Shown here: one piece after another, positions 1-6,064 of the stretch
How positions within the stretch are numbered: the stretch's first letter is position 1
How the letters are laid out: each line of letters begins with the position of its first letter
Source: Planctomycetota bacterium
Lineage (GTDB): Bacteria; Planctomycetota; Phycisphaerae; Sedimentisphaerales; SM23-30
NCBI GenBank assembly: GCA_029573975.1
Contig: JAKQBU010000512.1
Coordinates: 1 to 6,506 of the forward strand
Direction: 5' to 3'
Length of the DNA stretch: 6,506 nucleotides
The notes under the pieces: generated by a model
Databases searched by the model: none
Told to the model about the DNA's origin: nothing
The model's input: the letters and a program-made list of their open reading frames with translations, nothing else
Program-made: the position numbers and the translations under genes

Positions 1-273
1 CCGGAAATCATTATCGATCACCGCCTGAATCAGAAAATCATACCCCTGCTCCGGCCCGTATCCTTTGAAGGTCTTGGCCTCCGCCATTTCCCCTACCGCC
101 TTGTGGAACGCCTCGATCACCGCCGCCGGCAGCGGCAGCGTCACATCGCCGATCCCCAGCCGGATGATCCGCACCTGCGGGTTCTCTTTCTGATACGCCG
201 CCACCCGCCGCGAGATCTCCGGAAACAAATACCCCGCCTTCAACTTCATAAAATTCTCATTAATCGTAATCAT
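1..273 (-). CDS. dapL: LL-diaminopimelate aminotransferase, N-terminal part (runs off the left edge)
   Basis: This PLP-dependent aminotransferase converts tetrahydrodipicolinate to LL-diaminopimelate in one step, using glutamate as amino donor, for lysine and peptidoglycan synthesis in the cytoplasm. Only the first 91 codons are in the window; the family is usually about 410 aa, so the PLP lysine lies outside. The visible part is highly typical: [10 protein letters not shown] at residues 11-20, [10 protein letters not shown] at 36-45 and [13 protein letters not shown] at 69-81. The ATG at 273 is preferred over Met9 because the residues between (INENF) match the family N-terminus. The upstream SD-like GGAG lies about 14 nt away, so initiation may be weak. 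The gene lies downstream of the HEAT gene on the same strand, but a 350-bp gap with a candidate terminator suggests separate transcription. The identification rests on remembered family motifs and is firm for this segment. Confidence 0.93.
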   Translation of the reverse strand, partial: MITINENFMKLKAGYLFPEISRRVAAYQKENPQVRIIRLGIGDVTLPLPAAVIEAFHKAVGEMAEAKTFKGYGPEQGYDFLIQAVIDNDFR

Positions 274-316
274 ACCTGCCGCATCTTCTCCATATTCTCA
301 CTGCCGTCATTTATCC

Positions 317-344
317 GGTAGGGTATGCTGTGCATACCATCTTC
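317..344 (+). repeat. REP-like element, copy 1 (GTAG head plus palindrome)
   Basis: The 28 bp here are identical to positions 390-417. The core is GTAG (318-321), followed directly by GGTATGC (322-328), the loop TGT (329-331) and GCATACC (332-338), a perfect 7-bp stem. A GTAG tetranucleotide just 5' of a small palindrome is the hallmark of REP sequences mobilised or maintained by RAYT (TnpA_REP, Y1 HUH) transposases. Assignment to REP is inference from this architecture. No RAYT gene is present in the window. Confidence 0.6.
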
Positions 345-389
345 TCTGGATAATACAATAACCGCCAAGAACAATATTTGCAAGAGTCT

Positions 390-417
390 GGTAGGGTATG
401 CTGTGCATACCATCTTC
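390..417 (+). repeat. REP-like element, copy 2
   Basis: This is an exact 28-bp direct repeat of 317-344, offset by 73 bp. GTAG is at 391-394, GGTATGC at 395-401, the loop TGT at 402-404 and GCATACC at 405-411. Identity ends sharply at the following CATCTTC. Both copies face the same way, so they form a direct pair rather than the inverted pair often seen in REP doublets. Confidence 0.6.
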
Positions 418-446
418 GCTTTCCGAACCAGTCCGACGGGTGGCAG

Positions 447-467
447 CGTCTGTTCGCAGAACAGGCG
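447..467. repeat. Hairpin with GCA loop
   Basis: An inverted repeat pairs CGTCTGTTC (447-455) with GAACAGGCG (459-467) around the 3-nt loop GCA. Six central pairs are perfect and the stem extends to nine with one G-U wobble. No T-run follows on either strand, so it is not an obvious terminator. Like its neighbours it has a 3-nt loop, which suggests a related class of palindromic elements. Confidence 0.5.
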
Positions 468-482
468 ATGGTTTTATCCCAC

Positions 483-511
483 AAAAACGCCCTCCGCCTT
501 TGGCGGCAGGG
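483..511 (-). terminator. Candidate rho-independent terminator for the HEAT-repeat gene
   Basis: Read on the minus strand, a GC-rich stem (511 to 490: CCCT, bulged G, CCGCC, loop AAA, GGCGGAGGG) is followed after two bases by TTTTT (487-483). This is the stem plus T-tract layout of an intrinsic terminator. It lies about 110 nt past the HEAT gene stop and upstream of dapL, so it would separate the two transcripts. The T-tract is short, so efficiency is uncertain. Confidence 0.5.
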
Positions 512-514
512 TGG

Positions 515-541
515 CACCTTCCTGCCGTAGGCAGGGAGGTG
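515..541. repeat. Twelve-pair hairpin with GTA loop
   Basis: CACCTTCCTGCC (515-526) pairs with GGCAGGGAGGTG (530-541) around GTA. In RNA this is a 12-pair stem with a single G-U wobble. It sits 3 bp from the candidate terminator, so the two could fold together in the HEAT transcript 3' end and block exonucleases. It could also be another interspersed palindrome. Confidence 0.5.
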
Positions 542-623
542 TTCTTCTTGGTTTGCAGTCCGACCGTGAGGGAGGGAATCAAAGCGGTTGTTTGGATTTT
601 GAATATGTAATTGTAGATATTCT

Positions 624-1175
624 CTAAAATTTCATGATGTCTTTCTCATGAAACCGTATCCAGCGGATCGCCTCCGCCAGACCGGTGGAGTTCTGCGGAA
701 ATTTCTGCCCCGTGATCTGGCAGAAACTCCGCAGCGCCGGCATCTGCTGGATTCCCCCGGCGCAAACCAGCCGAACGACATACGGCAGCCCGTGCTTGTC
801 TCCCATGGCCGCCAGCGCCTCCGCCGCCGCCAGACACACCTCATACCGGCGATCCCCCAGCAGGTCGTACAACTGCCGTTTGGCCGCGTGCGCCCGCAGC
901 CGCCCCAGCGCCCGGCACGCCTCCGCCCGCACCCCTGGTTCCGCATCGCCCGTCTGCTTGGCGATCGCCGCCTGGGCGGCACTGCCCCCGACCCCCGCCA
1001 GATTGCGAATCGCCCCCTTACGCACCTCCGGATCGGCATTGCCCAGCAGCCGGATTATATTCAGAACCTCCCCGCCCGGCCGGCGCATCCCCAGCACCGC
1101 CGCCGCGGCCGCCGCCGTCAACTGCTTCTCGCGCACATGCCGCCGTACTATTTCTCGTTCCTGATATCTATCCAT
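624..1175 (-). CDS. Small HEAT-repeat protein
   Basis: A 183-aa protein made of HEAT-type helical repeats, which usually act as protein-binding scaffolds; no enzymatic function can be assigned. Three repeats are visible, starting near residues 46 (GNADPEVRKGAIRNLA), 77 (DAEPGVRAEACRALGRL) and 107 (GDRRYEVCLAAAEALAAMG), each with the D-x-x-x-V-R/C-x-x-A-x-x-A-L pattern. The N-terminus has an Ala-rich helix (about 20-28). The C-terminal tail (about 147-173, ITGQKFP then AIRWI) resembles the end module of other planctomycete HEAT proteins, from memory. There is no signal peptide or membrane helix, so it is probably cytoplasmic. The frame is open upstream to 1244, but the ATG at 1175 is preferred: the extension has unlike composition, and GGAA lies 8 nt before this ATG. 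Codon use is strongly GC-rich. The GLUG gene diverges from it. Confidence 0.8.
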   Translation of the reverse strand: MDRYQEREIVRRHVREKQLTAAAAAAVLGMRRPGGEVLNIIRLLGNADPEVRKGAIRNLAGVGGSAAQAAIAKQTGDAEPGVRAEACRALGRLRAHAAKRQLYDLLGDRRYEVCLAAAEALAAMGDKHGLPYVVRLVCAGGIQQMPALRSFCQITGQKFPQNSTGLAEAIRWIRFHEKDIMKF

Positions 1176-1299
1176 AGTATTTCCGCGGCCCCGCAAAGGG
1201 CTTCCATCATAGCATACAATACAATAACCCCGATTCCAAACCACCGCCCCCCGATTTTCTCCCCTCTCCCCCCGCTTATCGGACCTGCACGGATGGGTA

Positions 1300-1357
1300 G
1301 ATTCCCCAAATCCTCTTGTCGGATCCTATGTGTCTGGCTTGTAATGGTTTGGGGATC
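1300..1357 (+). promoter_or_regulatory. Long-range inverted repeat upstream of the GLUG gene
   Basis: CCCCAAA (1304-1310) pairs exactly with TTTGGGG (1348-1354). Beyond a single bulged T, GAT (1300-1302) pairs with ATC (1355-1357), giving ten pairs around a 37-nt loop. It could be a structured leader or an operator; nothing identifies a ligand or a regulator. Confidence 0.35.
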
Positions 1358-1392
1358 GAAAGGACAGGTACAACGACACTCTTTTCTCTGCC

Positions 1393-1418
1393 TGCCATCC
1401 CTGGCACCCCCTTTTTTT
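1393..1418 (+). promoter_or_regulatory. Small hairpin followed by C5-T7 tract in the GLUG leader
   Basis: TGCCA (1393-1397) and TGGCA (1402-1406) form a 5-bp stem around TCCC. Five C then seven T follow (1407-1418). The hairpin plus T-tract recalls a terminator or attenuator, but the five C between stem and T-run make it a poor one, and no plus-strand gene precedes it. It matters only if transcription starts upstream of 1393. Confidence 0.25.
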
Positions 1419-1492
1419 CTTGATTTTTCCACTCATTCATGTCACACTAAATCTTATATCTATTAAAAGGCTCGGTTTTACCCAAACCCAAA

Positions 1493-1499
1493 AGAGGAG
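1493..1499 (+). promoter_or_regulatory. Ribosome binding site of the GLUG gene (decides the start)
   Basis: AGAGGAG ends 8 nt before the ATG at 1508, an ideal spacing. A GTG at 1499 would extend the protein by three residues but overlaps this SD sequence, so ATG 1508 is the start. Confidence 0.8.
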
Positions 1500-1507
1500 T
1501 GCGTTTT

Positions 1508-2836
1508 ATGGCTATAAAGCAAATCGTTCGGGTGTTCGTTCTGGGTTGTTTTTTCTTGACTCCGCTCCACGCCGGCACGTACAGCGGCGGGGGGGACGGT
1601 AGCCCGGAAAATCCGTTTCAACTGGCCACCGTTACGGACCTGGTGAACCTCTCCACGGCGTCCGCCGACTGGGGCAGTTGTTTTATTCTGACGGGCGATA
1701 TCCTTATCATGACGGCCGCTTTTAACCAGGCGGTAATCGCACCCGATACGGATAACACCAACCTGAGTTTTGAGGGAACCCCCTTTACCGGCCGCTTCGA
1801 CGGCCGGGGTTTTAAAATCACGAATCTGACCATCCATACCCTGAATACGGGAAATGACTATCTGGGTCTCTTCGGCAAGCTTGGCGCCGGGGCTGTGGTC
1901 GAAAATCTCACCCTGGAAAATGTAAAAATCACCGGCGGGCAGGATTCTTTTTATATCGGCGGTCTGGCGGGCGTAAACACCGGCACCATCCGCAATTGCC
2001 GGACTGCCGGTACGATCTCCTGTACGGGCGATCATACCCTCTGTGCCGGCGGCTTAGTCGGCAGTAACAGCGCCAATGTCCAGACCTCTTCCGCTTTTGT
2101 CAATCTGACGATCCAGGATGATTCCTACGCGGTCGGGGGCCTGGTGGGGGAAAACAGCACCACCAGCGCCATAATCAATAAATGCTTTGCGTCCGGAAAA
2201 GTAACCGTATGGACATATTCCTATTATATCGGCGGGTTGGTCGGTGATAATTTTTGGGGAAATATCTATTATAGTTATGCCACCGGCAACGTTTCAGGTC
2301 CCTATTATTATTTACGGCAGGCCGGCGGCCTGGCCGGCAGAAACCGGCTGGGCATCATTCAAAACAGTTTTTCCACCGGGCAAGTGGTTGCCGGTTATTC
2401 TACCGATGTCGGCGGCTTTTTGGGATATTCCTCCGGCGGAACCGTTACCAGTTGCTTCTGGGACAAGGACACCTCCCAGCAGGCCACCAGTGCCGGCGGG
2501 GCCGGCGTGGTCGGCAAAACCACCGCCGAAATGAAAACCCGGGCAACCTTCACCGCCGCGGCCTGGGATTTCCTCGGCGAGACCGCCAACGGCTCAGCCG
2601 ACATCTGGCGGCTGTGCACCGATTTGGTCGATTACCCCCAGCTAAGCTGGGTTCTGGCTCAAAACGGCGATCTGGATTGCCCCGGCGGCGTGGCCCTGGA
2701 AGATTTGATCTATCTGGCCGCCCGCTGGCTGTCGGACACCGCCTCCTTAGCCGGCACCGCCGACATCAACGGCGATGCAGCCGTTGACCTTTGCGACTTC
2801 GCCCTCCTCGCACAACACTGGCTGCAAGACGCCTAG
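1508..2836 (+). CDS. Secreted GLUG-repeat protein with C-terminal dockerin-like domain
   Basis: A 442-aa exported protein. Residues 1-22 form a signal peptide (K4 and R8, then a hydrophobic VFVLGCFFL core, with likely cleavage after ...PLHA). Residues 97-110 (FDGRGFKITNLTIH) and 119-140 (GLFG...VENLTLENVKI) lead into GLUG repeats at about 149, 180, 209, 241, 272 and 301 (variants of GGLVGxN), spaced 29-32 residues, predicting a beta-solenoid-like fold. Residues 353-381 carry the WDFLGETANG...DIWRLC...DYPQLSW tail. Residues 386-440 are dockerin-like: a degenerate first loop (D388, D390, D399), then a complete one (D419, N421, D423, D427, D430), each followed by a helix ending RWL or HWL. The probable location is the cell surface or exterior; adhesion or carbohydrate contact is a guess. 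No catalytic site is visible and its binding partner is unknown. It appears monocistronic. Confidence 0.9.
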   Translation: MAIKQIVRVFVLGCFFLTPLHAGTYSGGGDGSPENPFQLATVTDLVNLSTASADWGSCFILTGDILIMTAAFNQAVIAPDTDNTNLSFEGTPFTGRFDGRGFKITNLTIHTLNTGNDYLGLFGKLGAGAVVENLTLENVKITGGQDSFYIGGLAGVNTGTIRNCRTAGTISCTGDHTLCAGGLVGSNSANVQTSSAFVNLTIQDDSYAVGGLVGENSTTSAIINKCFASGKVTVWTYSYYIGGLVGDNFWGNIYYSYATGNVSGPYYYLRQAGGLAGRNRLGIIQNSFSTGQVVAGYSTDVGGFLGYSSGGTVTSCFWDKDTSQQATSAGGAGVVGKTTAEMKTRATFTAAAWDFLGETANGSADIWRLCTDLVDYPQLSWVLAQNGDLDCPGGVALEDLIYLAARWLSDTASLAGTADINGDAAVDLCDFALLAQHWLQDA

Positions 2837-2990
2837 CGGTGAGAACGCAGAAGGCGAGCCAAAAAACCGATAAAATCGAAAGTCCGTGAGAAATGCGGGC
2901 TAACTGCGGAACTTGGGGTAGGGGAATTCAACTTTGAGTATTTGTATGTTATTTAATTACAGATAATTATAACTATTCGACTGCCGGTTA

Positions 2991-3019
2991 TTGTTACTCT
3001 CTGTATCTTGTGTTAGTAT
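2991..3019 (+). promoter_or_regulatory. Candidate promoter of the restriction-modification operon
   Basis: TTGTTA (2991-2996) and TAGTAT (3014-3019) are separated by 17 nt and match the sigma-70 -35 and -10 boxes at four of six positions each. They lie in an AT-rich stretch about 70 nt before the methyltransferase ATG. Planctomycete promoters may deviate from this consensus, so this is only a candidate. The rest of the 2837-3088 gap shows no terminator for the GLUG gene that I can support. Confidence 0.4.
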
Positions 3020-3073
3020 TATATAGAGTTTTGAGATGGATGAGTGGATAAATAGAATGAAGAAGATCCCTCG

Positions 3074-3080
3074 AAAGGTG
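3074..3080 (+). promoter_or_regulatory. Ribosome binding site of the methyltransferase gene
   Basis: AAAGGTG ends 8 nt before the ATG at 3089 and supports that start. The endonuclease gene has no comparable SD sequence. Confidence 0.65.
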
Positions 3081-3088
3081 GATTGTAA

Positions 3089-4627
3089 ATGACCGAAGCT
3101 TTATTAAACAATACCATAAATCTGCTTGCCAGAGCCGATGCCTCCCGAAAGCTTGCTAACGGCAAACTGAAAGTGGAAACCAAATCCGCCTTCGGTCAAT
3201 ATATGACTCCTGCCTCCACCGCTGCTTTTATGGCGTCTCTGTTTCCCCAGCCGATACAAAACCAGATCATCCTGCTGGATCCTGGCGCAGGTGTAGGCAG
3301 TCTGACCTCCGCTTTTGTTGCCCGGATAAGCAAACATACGCCTCTTTGTAACATCGATGTGGATGCCTGGGAAATAGATCCGGTCATGCACCCGTATCTG
3401 GAAAAAAACCTTGCCTTGTGCGGGTCCATGGCCCGGCAGCATGGCAGCCGTTTCTCCTGGCGGATTCTCTGCGAAGATTTTATCCTGGAATCCGCGAAGA
3501 ATATTTTAACGGCCGACAGCTTATGGGCGGAACAAACGAAAAACTATACCCACTGCATTATGAATCCTCCCTACAAAAAAATTCCCAGTGATTCGCGTCA
3601 TCGCAGCTCCTTACGTTCCGTAGGCATTGAAACCGTGAATCTCTACTCGGCCTTTGTGGCCTTGTCCCTGTCACTGCTGAAACCCGGCGGTCATCTGGTC
3701 GCCATTATCCCGCGCAGCTTTTGCAACGGTCCCTATTACCGTCCCTTCCGGGAATTTGTATTCAAACACTCTGCGATTCGGCACCTTCATCTTTTTGCCG
3801 CCAGGGATAAAGCCTTTCGGGAAGACAGCGTCCTGCAGGAAAATATCATTATCATGCTGGAAAAAGCGGGCCAACCCCGTAAAGTTACTATCTCTACTTC
3901 GACCGATGACACCTTTAGCGACCTTTCTACCGCATCGTATTCCTTTCCTCAAATCGTGCATCCGGATGACCCGGAGATGTTTTTGCATATCCCCTTGTCA
4001 CCGGGAAAAGACCGCTTGGCGGCTTCCGGCTCCTTCCGGTTTTCTTTGGATGATCTGGGAATTCAGGTTTCCACCGGGCCGGTAGTGGATTTTCGGCTGA
4101 AACCATACCTCCGCAGTATGCCCGAACCGGGAACCGTGCCCCTGTTGTATCCCTGCCACTTTTCCAGCCCATCCGCCCGCTGGCCGATTGCAGGCGGCAA
4201 AAAACCCAATGCCATCCTCCTCCAGCCGGAAACGGAAAAATGGTTATATCCCAGCGGCTTTTATACCGTGGTTCGACGGTTTTCTTCCAAGGAGGAAAAA
4301 CGCCGGATTGTCGCCGCCGTGATTGACCCCGGCGATTTTCCCGGCGTCGAATGGCTGGGCCTGGAAAATCACCTGAATGTATTCCATACTGGCCGAAAAG
4401 GATTGCCGGAATCGATGGCCAGAGGGTTAGCCCTTTATCTCAATTCAACCGCCGTGGACAATTTTTTCCGGTGCTTCAGCGGTCATACCCAGGTCAATGC
4501 CGCCGATCTTAAACGGATGAAATATCCGGCTCTCGCGGTATTAAAAAAACTGGGCCAGTGGGCCATGCACCACAAAGACCTTGCCCAGGACACGATTGAC
4601 GAACAAATAGAGAAAATAGCAGAATGA
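3089..4627 (+). CDS. Type II N6-adenine DNA methyltransferase, BsuBI/PstI family
   Basis: A 512-aa SAM-dependent enzyme that would methylate adenine in the target of its partner endonuclease, predicted to be CTGCAG from family membership. Motif order is X (FGQYMTP, 35-41), I (DPGAGVGSL, 64-72), II (WEID, 94-97), III (CEDF, 128-131) and IV (NPPY, 159-162), which is the gamma class of amino-methyltransferases. The C-terminal half is the target-recognition part. Its blocks YTVVRRFSSKEEKRRIVAA (392-410), GLENHLNVFH (424-433) and FSGHTQVNAADL (463-474) match what I recall for the PstI/BsuBI enzymes, which are about 500-507 aa, so this one is full length. The start has a good SD at 3074-3080. The stop overlaps the endonuclease start by 4 bp. 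GC content looks lower than in the HEAT gene, compatible with horizontal transfer. Confidence 0.93.
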   Translation: MTEALLNNTINLLARADASRKLANGKLKVETKSAFGQYMTPASTAAFMASLFPQPIQNQIILLDPGAGVGSLTSAFVARISKHTPLCNIDVDAWEIDPVMHPYLEKNLALCGSMARQHGSRFSWRILCEDFILESAKNILTADSLWAEQTKNYTHCIMNPPYKKIPSDSRHRSSLRSVGIETVNLYSAFVALSLSLLKPGGHLVAIIPRSFCNGPYYRPFREFVFKHSAIRHLHLFAARDKAFREDSVLQENIIIMLEKAGQPRKVTISTSTDDTFSDLSTASYSFPQIVHPDDPEMFLHIPLSPGKDRLAASGSFRFSLDDLGIQVSTGPVVDFRLKPYLRSMPEPGTVPLLYPCHFSSPSARWPIAGGKKPNAILLQPETEKWLYPSGFYTVVRRFSSKEEKRRIVAAVIDPGDFPGVEWLGLENHLNVFHTGRKGLPESMARGLALYLNSTAVDNFFRCFSGHTQVNAADLKRMKYPALAVLKKLGQWAMHHKDLAQDTIDEQIEKIAE

Positions 4628-5583
4628 ACCAAAAGAAAACGCACAAGCATATTACGGAAGCTATTCAGATATTGGCGACTTTAGGGATGCCCCGAATGCA
4701 GCAGAACGAACGTTCCGCCCTCTGCTTACTGGCCTTGTTAGACCTGACCCCTGGTAAAACCTGGAAGCAGTCAAAAAATCCCCTTATGGGAATAACACCC
4801 ATCATGGATTGGGCAAAACGGCATTACGCAAAAACCTATGCGCCGAATACCCGGGAAACCGTAAGACGACAAACGATGCACCAGTTTGTACAAGCGGGCC
4901 TTGCTCTTTATAATCCGGATGCTCCAAACCGGCCTGTCAATAGTCCCAAGGCGGTTTATCAGATAGAACCGAATGCCTTACAGTTACTGCGTTCCTTCGG
5001 TTCGGAAGGTTGGCACGAAAATGTAGTTTCTTACCTTGCTAATCGTCAGACATTAACTGCCCGGTATGCCAGGGCGCGAAAGCAGAACCAGGTTCCTGTC
5101 AAAATTGCTCCCGGAAAGAAAATTGCCCTCAGCCCCGGGGAGCATAGCGAGTTAATACGGGCCATTATTGAGGAATTCGGGCCGCGTTTTGTACCGGGTG
5201 GCGTACTTGTTTACGCTGGAGATACCGGTGACAAATGGGGATACTTTGATGCGTCGCTATTGGCTAACCTTGGTGTCAATATCGATTCGCATGGTAAAAT
5301 GCCGGATGTCGTGTTCTTCTGCCCCGAGAGGAATTGGCTGCTGCTGGTTGAATCCGTAACCAGCCACGGCCCTGTCGATGCCAAAAGGCATACAGAGTTG
5401 TCTCAGCTATTTGCCGGTACCAAAGCAGGCTTGGTCTATGTAACCGCCTTTTCCACCCGTTCCCTGATGAGCCGGTATCTCAGCGAAATCGCCTGGGAAA
5501 CCGAAGTCTGGGTCGCCGACGCCCCTTCCCACCTGATCCATTTCAACGGCGAACGGTTCCTCGGTCCCTACCCGAATACCTGA
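4624..5583 (+). CDS. Type II restriction endonuclease, BsuBI/PstI family
   Basis: A 319-aa endonuclease that would cut unmethylated CTGCAG in foreign DNA; the specificity is inferred from the family. The N-terminal half is a helical, probably winged-helix module with YAPNTRETVRRQTMHQFVQAG (72-92) and RPVNSPKAVYQI (103-114), typical of this family. The C-terminal half is the nuclease: VYAGDTGDKWGYFD (196-209), HGKMPDVVFF (223-232), LLLVESVTSHGPVDAKRHTEL (239-259), VYVTAF (271-276), AWETEVWVAD (290-299) and HFNGERFLGP (306-315). D228 and E243 fit a PD-(D/E)xK-like core, with ESV in place of ExK, as I recall for PstI itself. Length matches PstI/BsuBI (about 316-326 aa). The start overlaps the methyltransferase stop (ATGA) and has no clear SD, suggesting translational coupling so that methylase is made first. 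No controller-protein gene is present. Confidence 0.95.
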   Translation: MNQKKTHKHITEAIQILATLGMPRMQQNERSALCLLALLDLTPGKTWKQSKNPLMGITPIMDWAKRHYAKTYAPNTRETVRRQTMHQFVQAGLALYNPDAPNRPVNSPKAVYQIEPNALQLLRSFGSEGWHENVVSYLANRQTLTARYARARKQNQVPVKIAPGKKIALSPGEHSELIRAIIEEFGPRFVPGGVLVYAGDTGDKWGYFDASLLANLGVNIDSHGKMPDVVFFCPERNWLLLVESVTSHGPVDAKRHTELSQLFAGTKAGLVYVTAFSTRSLMSRYLSEIAWETEVWVADAPSHLIHFNGERFLGPYPNT

Positions 5584-5608
5584 TTAAAGAATGATTAAAA
5601 GGAACAGT

Positions 5609-5625
5609 CGCATAAAGCCTATGCG
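5609..5625 (+). terminator. Inverted repeat just after the endonuclease gene, possible weak terminator
   Basis: CGCATA (5609-5614) and TATGCG (5620-5625) form a perfect 6-bp stem around AAGCC, 25 nt past the endonuclease stop. There is no T-run (CTATTCCC follows), so an intrinsic terminator is doubtful. The position makes a role in the operon 3' end plausible. Confidence 0.3.
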
Positions 5626-5863
5626 CTATTCCCAATGACATCGCCTTTTCCTCCCCATCTGGTCGGGTGGAAAGCACTATTTTCCCAGCTTGAAAAACCG
5701 GTCTCTCAGCTTTTCAGGAAACCTTGTTTTCTTTTTCTTCACGGGGGGAAACCGGTGTTCCATGCGCCCGAGTCCGAAAGACTCCTTCAACCAACCGTCC
5801 CACCCCTCCGACCTTGAGGCGGTGTGGCCAGCCGTCTTCCTCTTTCCCGATTTTTTCATCCTG

Positions 5864-5890
5864 TTAATCTAGGCAATCTGGATAATCTCC
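5864..5890 (+). repeat. Three degenerate 9-bp tandem repeats
   Basis: The units are TTAATCTAG, GCAATCTGG and ATAATCTCC, sharing an AATCT core at a fixed 9-bp phase. The preceding ATCCTG extends the likeness to a common bacterial intergenic motif of the ATCCTGTTAATC type, from memory. The function is unknown. Confidence 0.5.
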
Positions 5891-5901
5891 CCCTCCTCTA
5901 A

Positions 5902-5929
5902 TTCGTAACTCGTAACTCATAATTCGTAA
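5902..5929 (+). repeat. Four 7-bp tandem repeats (YTCRTAA)
   Basis: The units TTCGTAA, CTCGTAA, CTCATAA and TTCGTAA are head to tail with no gaps; the first and last are identical. This is a clear heptamer microsatellite. Coding is excluded as a cause because the unit contains in-frame TAA in one phase and no gene is present. Confidence 0.75.
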
Positions 5930-5969
5930 TTTCCTCTATTGCCACGTGCCAATACCATTCACTTTTATA

Positions 5970-6011
5970 CATGTTTTGCTCATGTTTTCACCTGTTTTAC
6001 CTATGTTTTAT
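5970..6011 (+). repeat. Four imperfect repeats around TGTTTT
   Basis: The units are CATGTTTTGCT, CATGTTTTCAC, CTGTTTTAC and CTATGTTTTAT, with lengths 11, 11, 9 and 11 bp. The first two share CATGTTTT. They follow the heptamer array within 41 bp, continuing the repeat patchwork. Confidence 0.55.
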
Positions 6012-6064
6012 AGCAAAATCTTCATCTTTTGTTATACTTTATTCAACATTTACCAACTCAACCT

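Larger units (their letters stand above)
274..623. other. Gene-free, hairpin-rich intergenic region between HEAT gene and dapL
   Basis: This 350-bp gap separates two minus-strand genes. It contains two direct copies of a GTAG-headed palindrome and three further hairpins with 3-nt loops, listed separately. Open frames exist on both strands, but they overlap one another, run through the palindromes and lack convincing ribosome binding sites, so I do not call any of them genes. The dapL promoter should lie in the part nearest 273, but I cannot recognise a specific -35/-10 pair. Confidence 0.7.
1176..1507. other. Divergent intergenic region between HEAT and GLUG genes
   Basis: These 332 bp must hold the start signals of both divergent genes. 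The half nearest the HEAT gene is C-rich on the plus strand. The middle has a long-range inverted repeat (1300-1357) and a small hairpin (1393-1406), listed separately. Near the GLUG gene the sequence turns AT-rich (1449-1468), a possible -10 region, but no good -35 stands at the right distance, so no promoter is called. Open frames crossing the region are shadows. Confidence 0.6.

Noticed and set aside
317..417. A minimal CRISPR array (two 28-bp repeats with a 45-bp spacer)
   Set aside because: Only two repeats, an internal palindrome with a GTAG head, a long spacer and no cas genes fit a REP pair better than CRISPR.
307..627. Several 68-100 codon frames on both strands between dapL and the HEAT gene
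   Set aside because: They traverse the REP-like palindromes and the candidate terminator, conflict with each other and resemble no protein family.
648..1466. 272-codon plus-strand frame opposite the HEAT gene
   Set aside because: It is antisense to a convincing HEAT-repeat protein in very GC-rich DNA, where long antisense frames are expected; its product is Pro/Arg-rich and not protein-like.
2850..2880. Possible terminator after the GLUG gene (CGAT, AAA, ATCG with nearby A-run)
   Set aside because: The stem is only 4 bp and the plus-strand side has no T-run; the T-run would be on the minus strand, where no gene ends.
5677..5859. Lys/Arg-rich 60-residue frame on the minus strand, with two plus-strand frames of the same size overlapping it
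   Set aside because: Mutually overlapping frames of equal length without usable ribosome binding sites are more likely stop-poor repeat DNA than genes. It could be a basic peptide gene, but nothing supports it.
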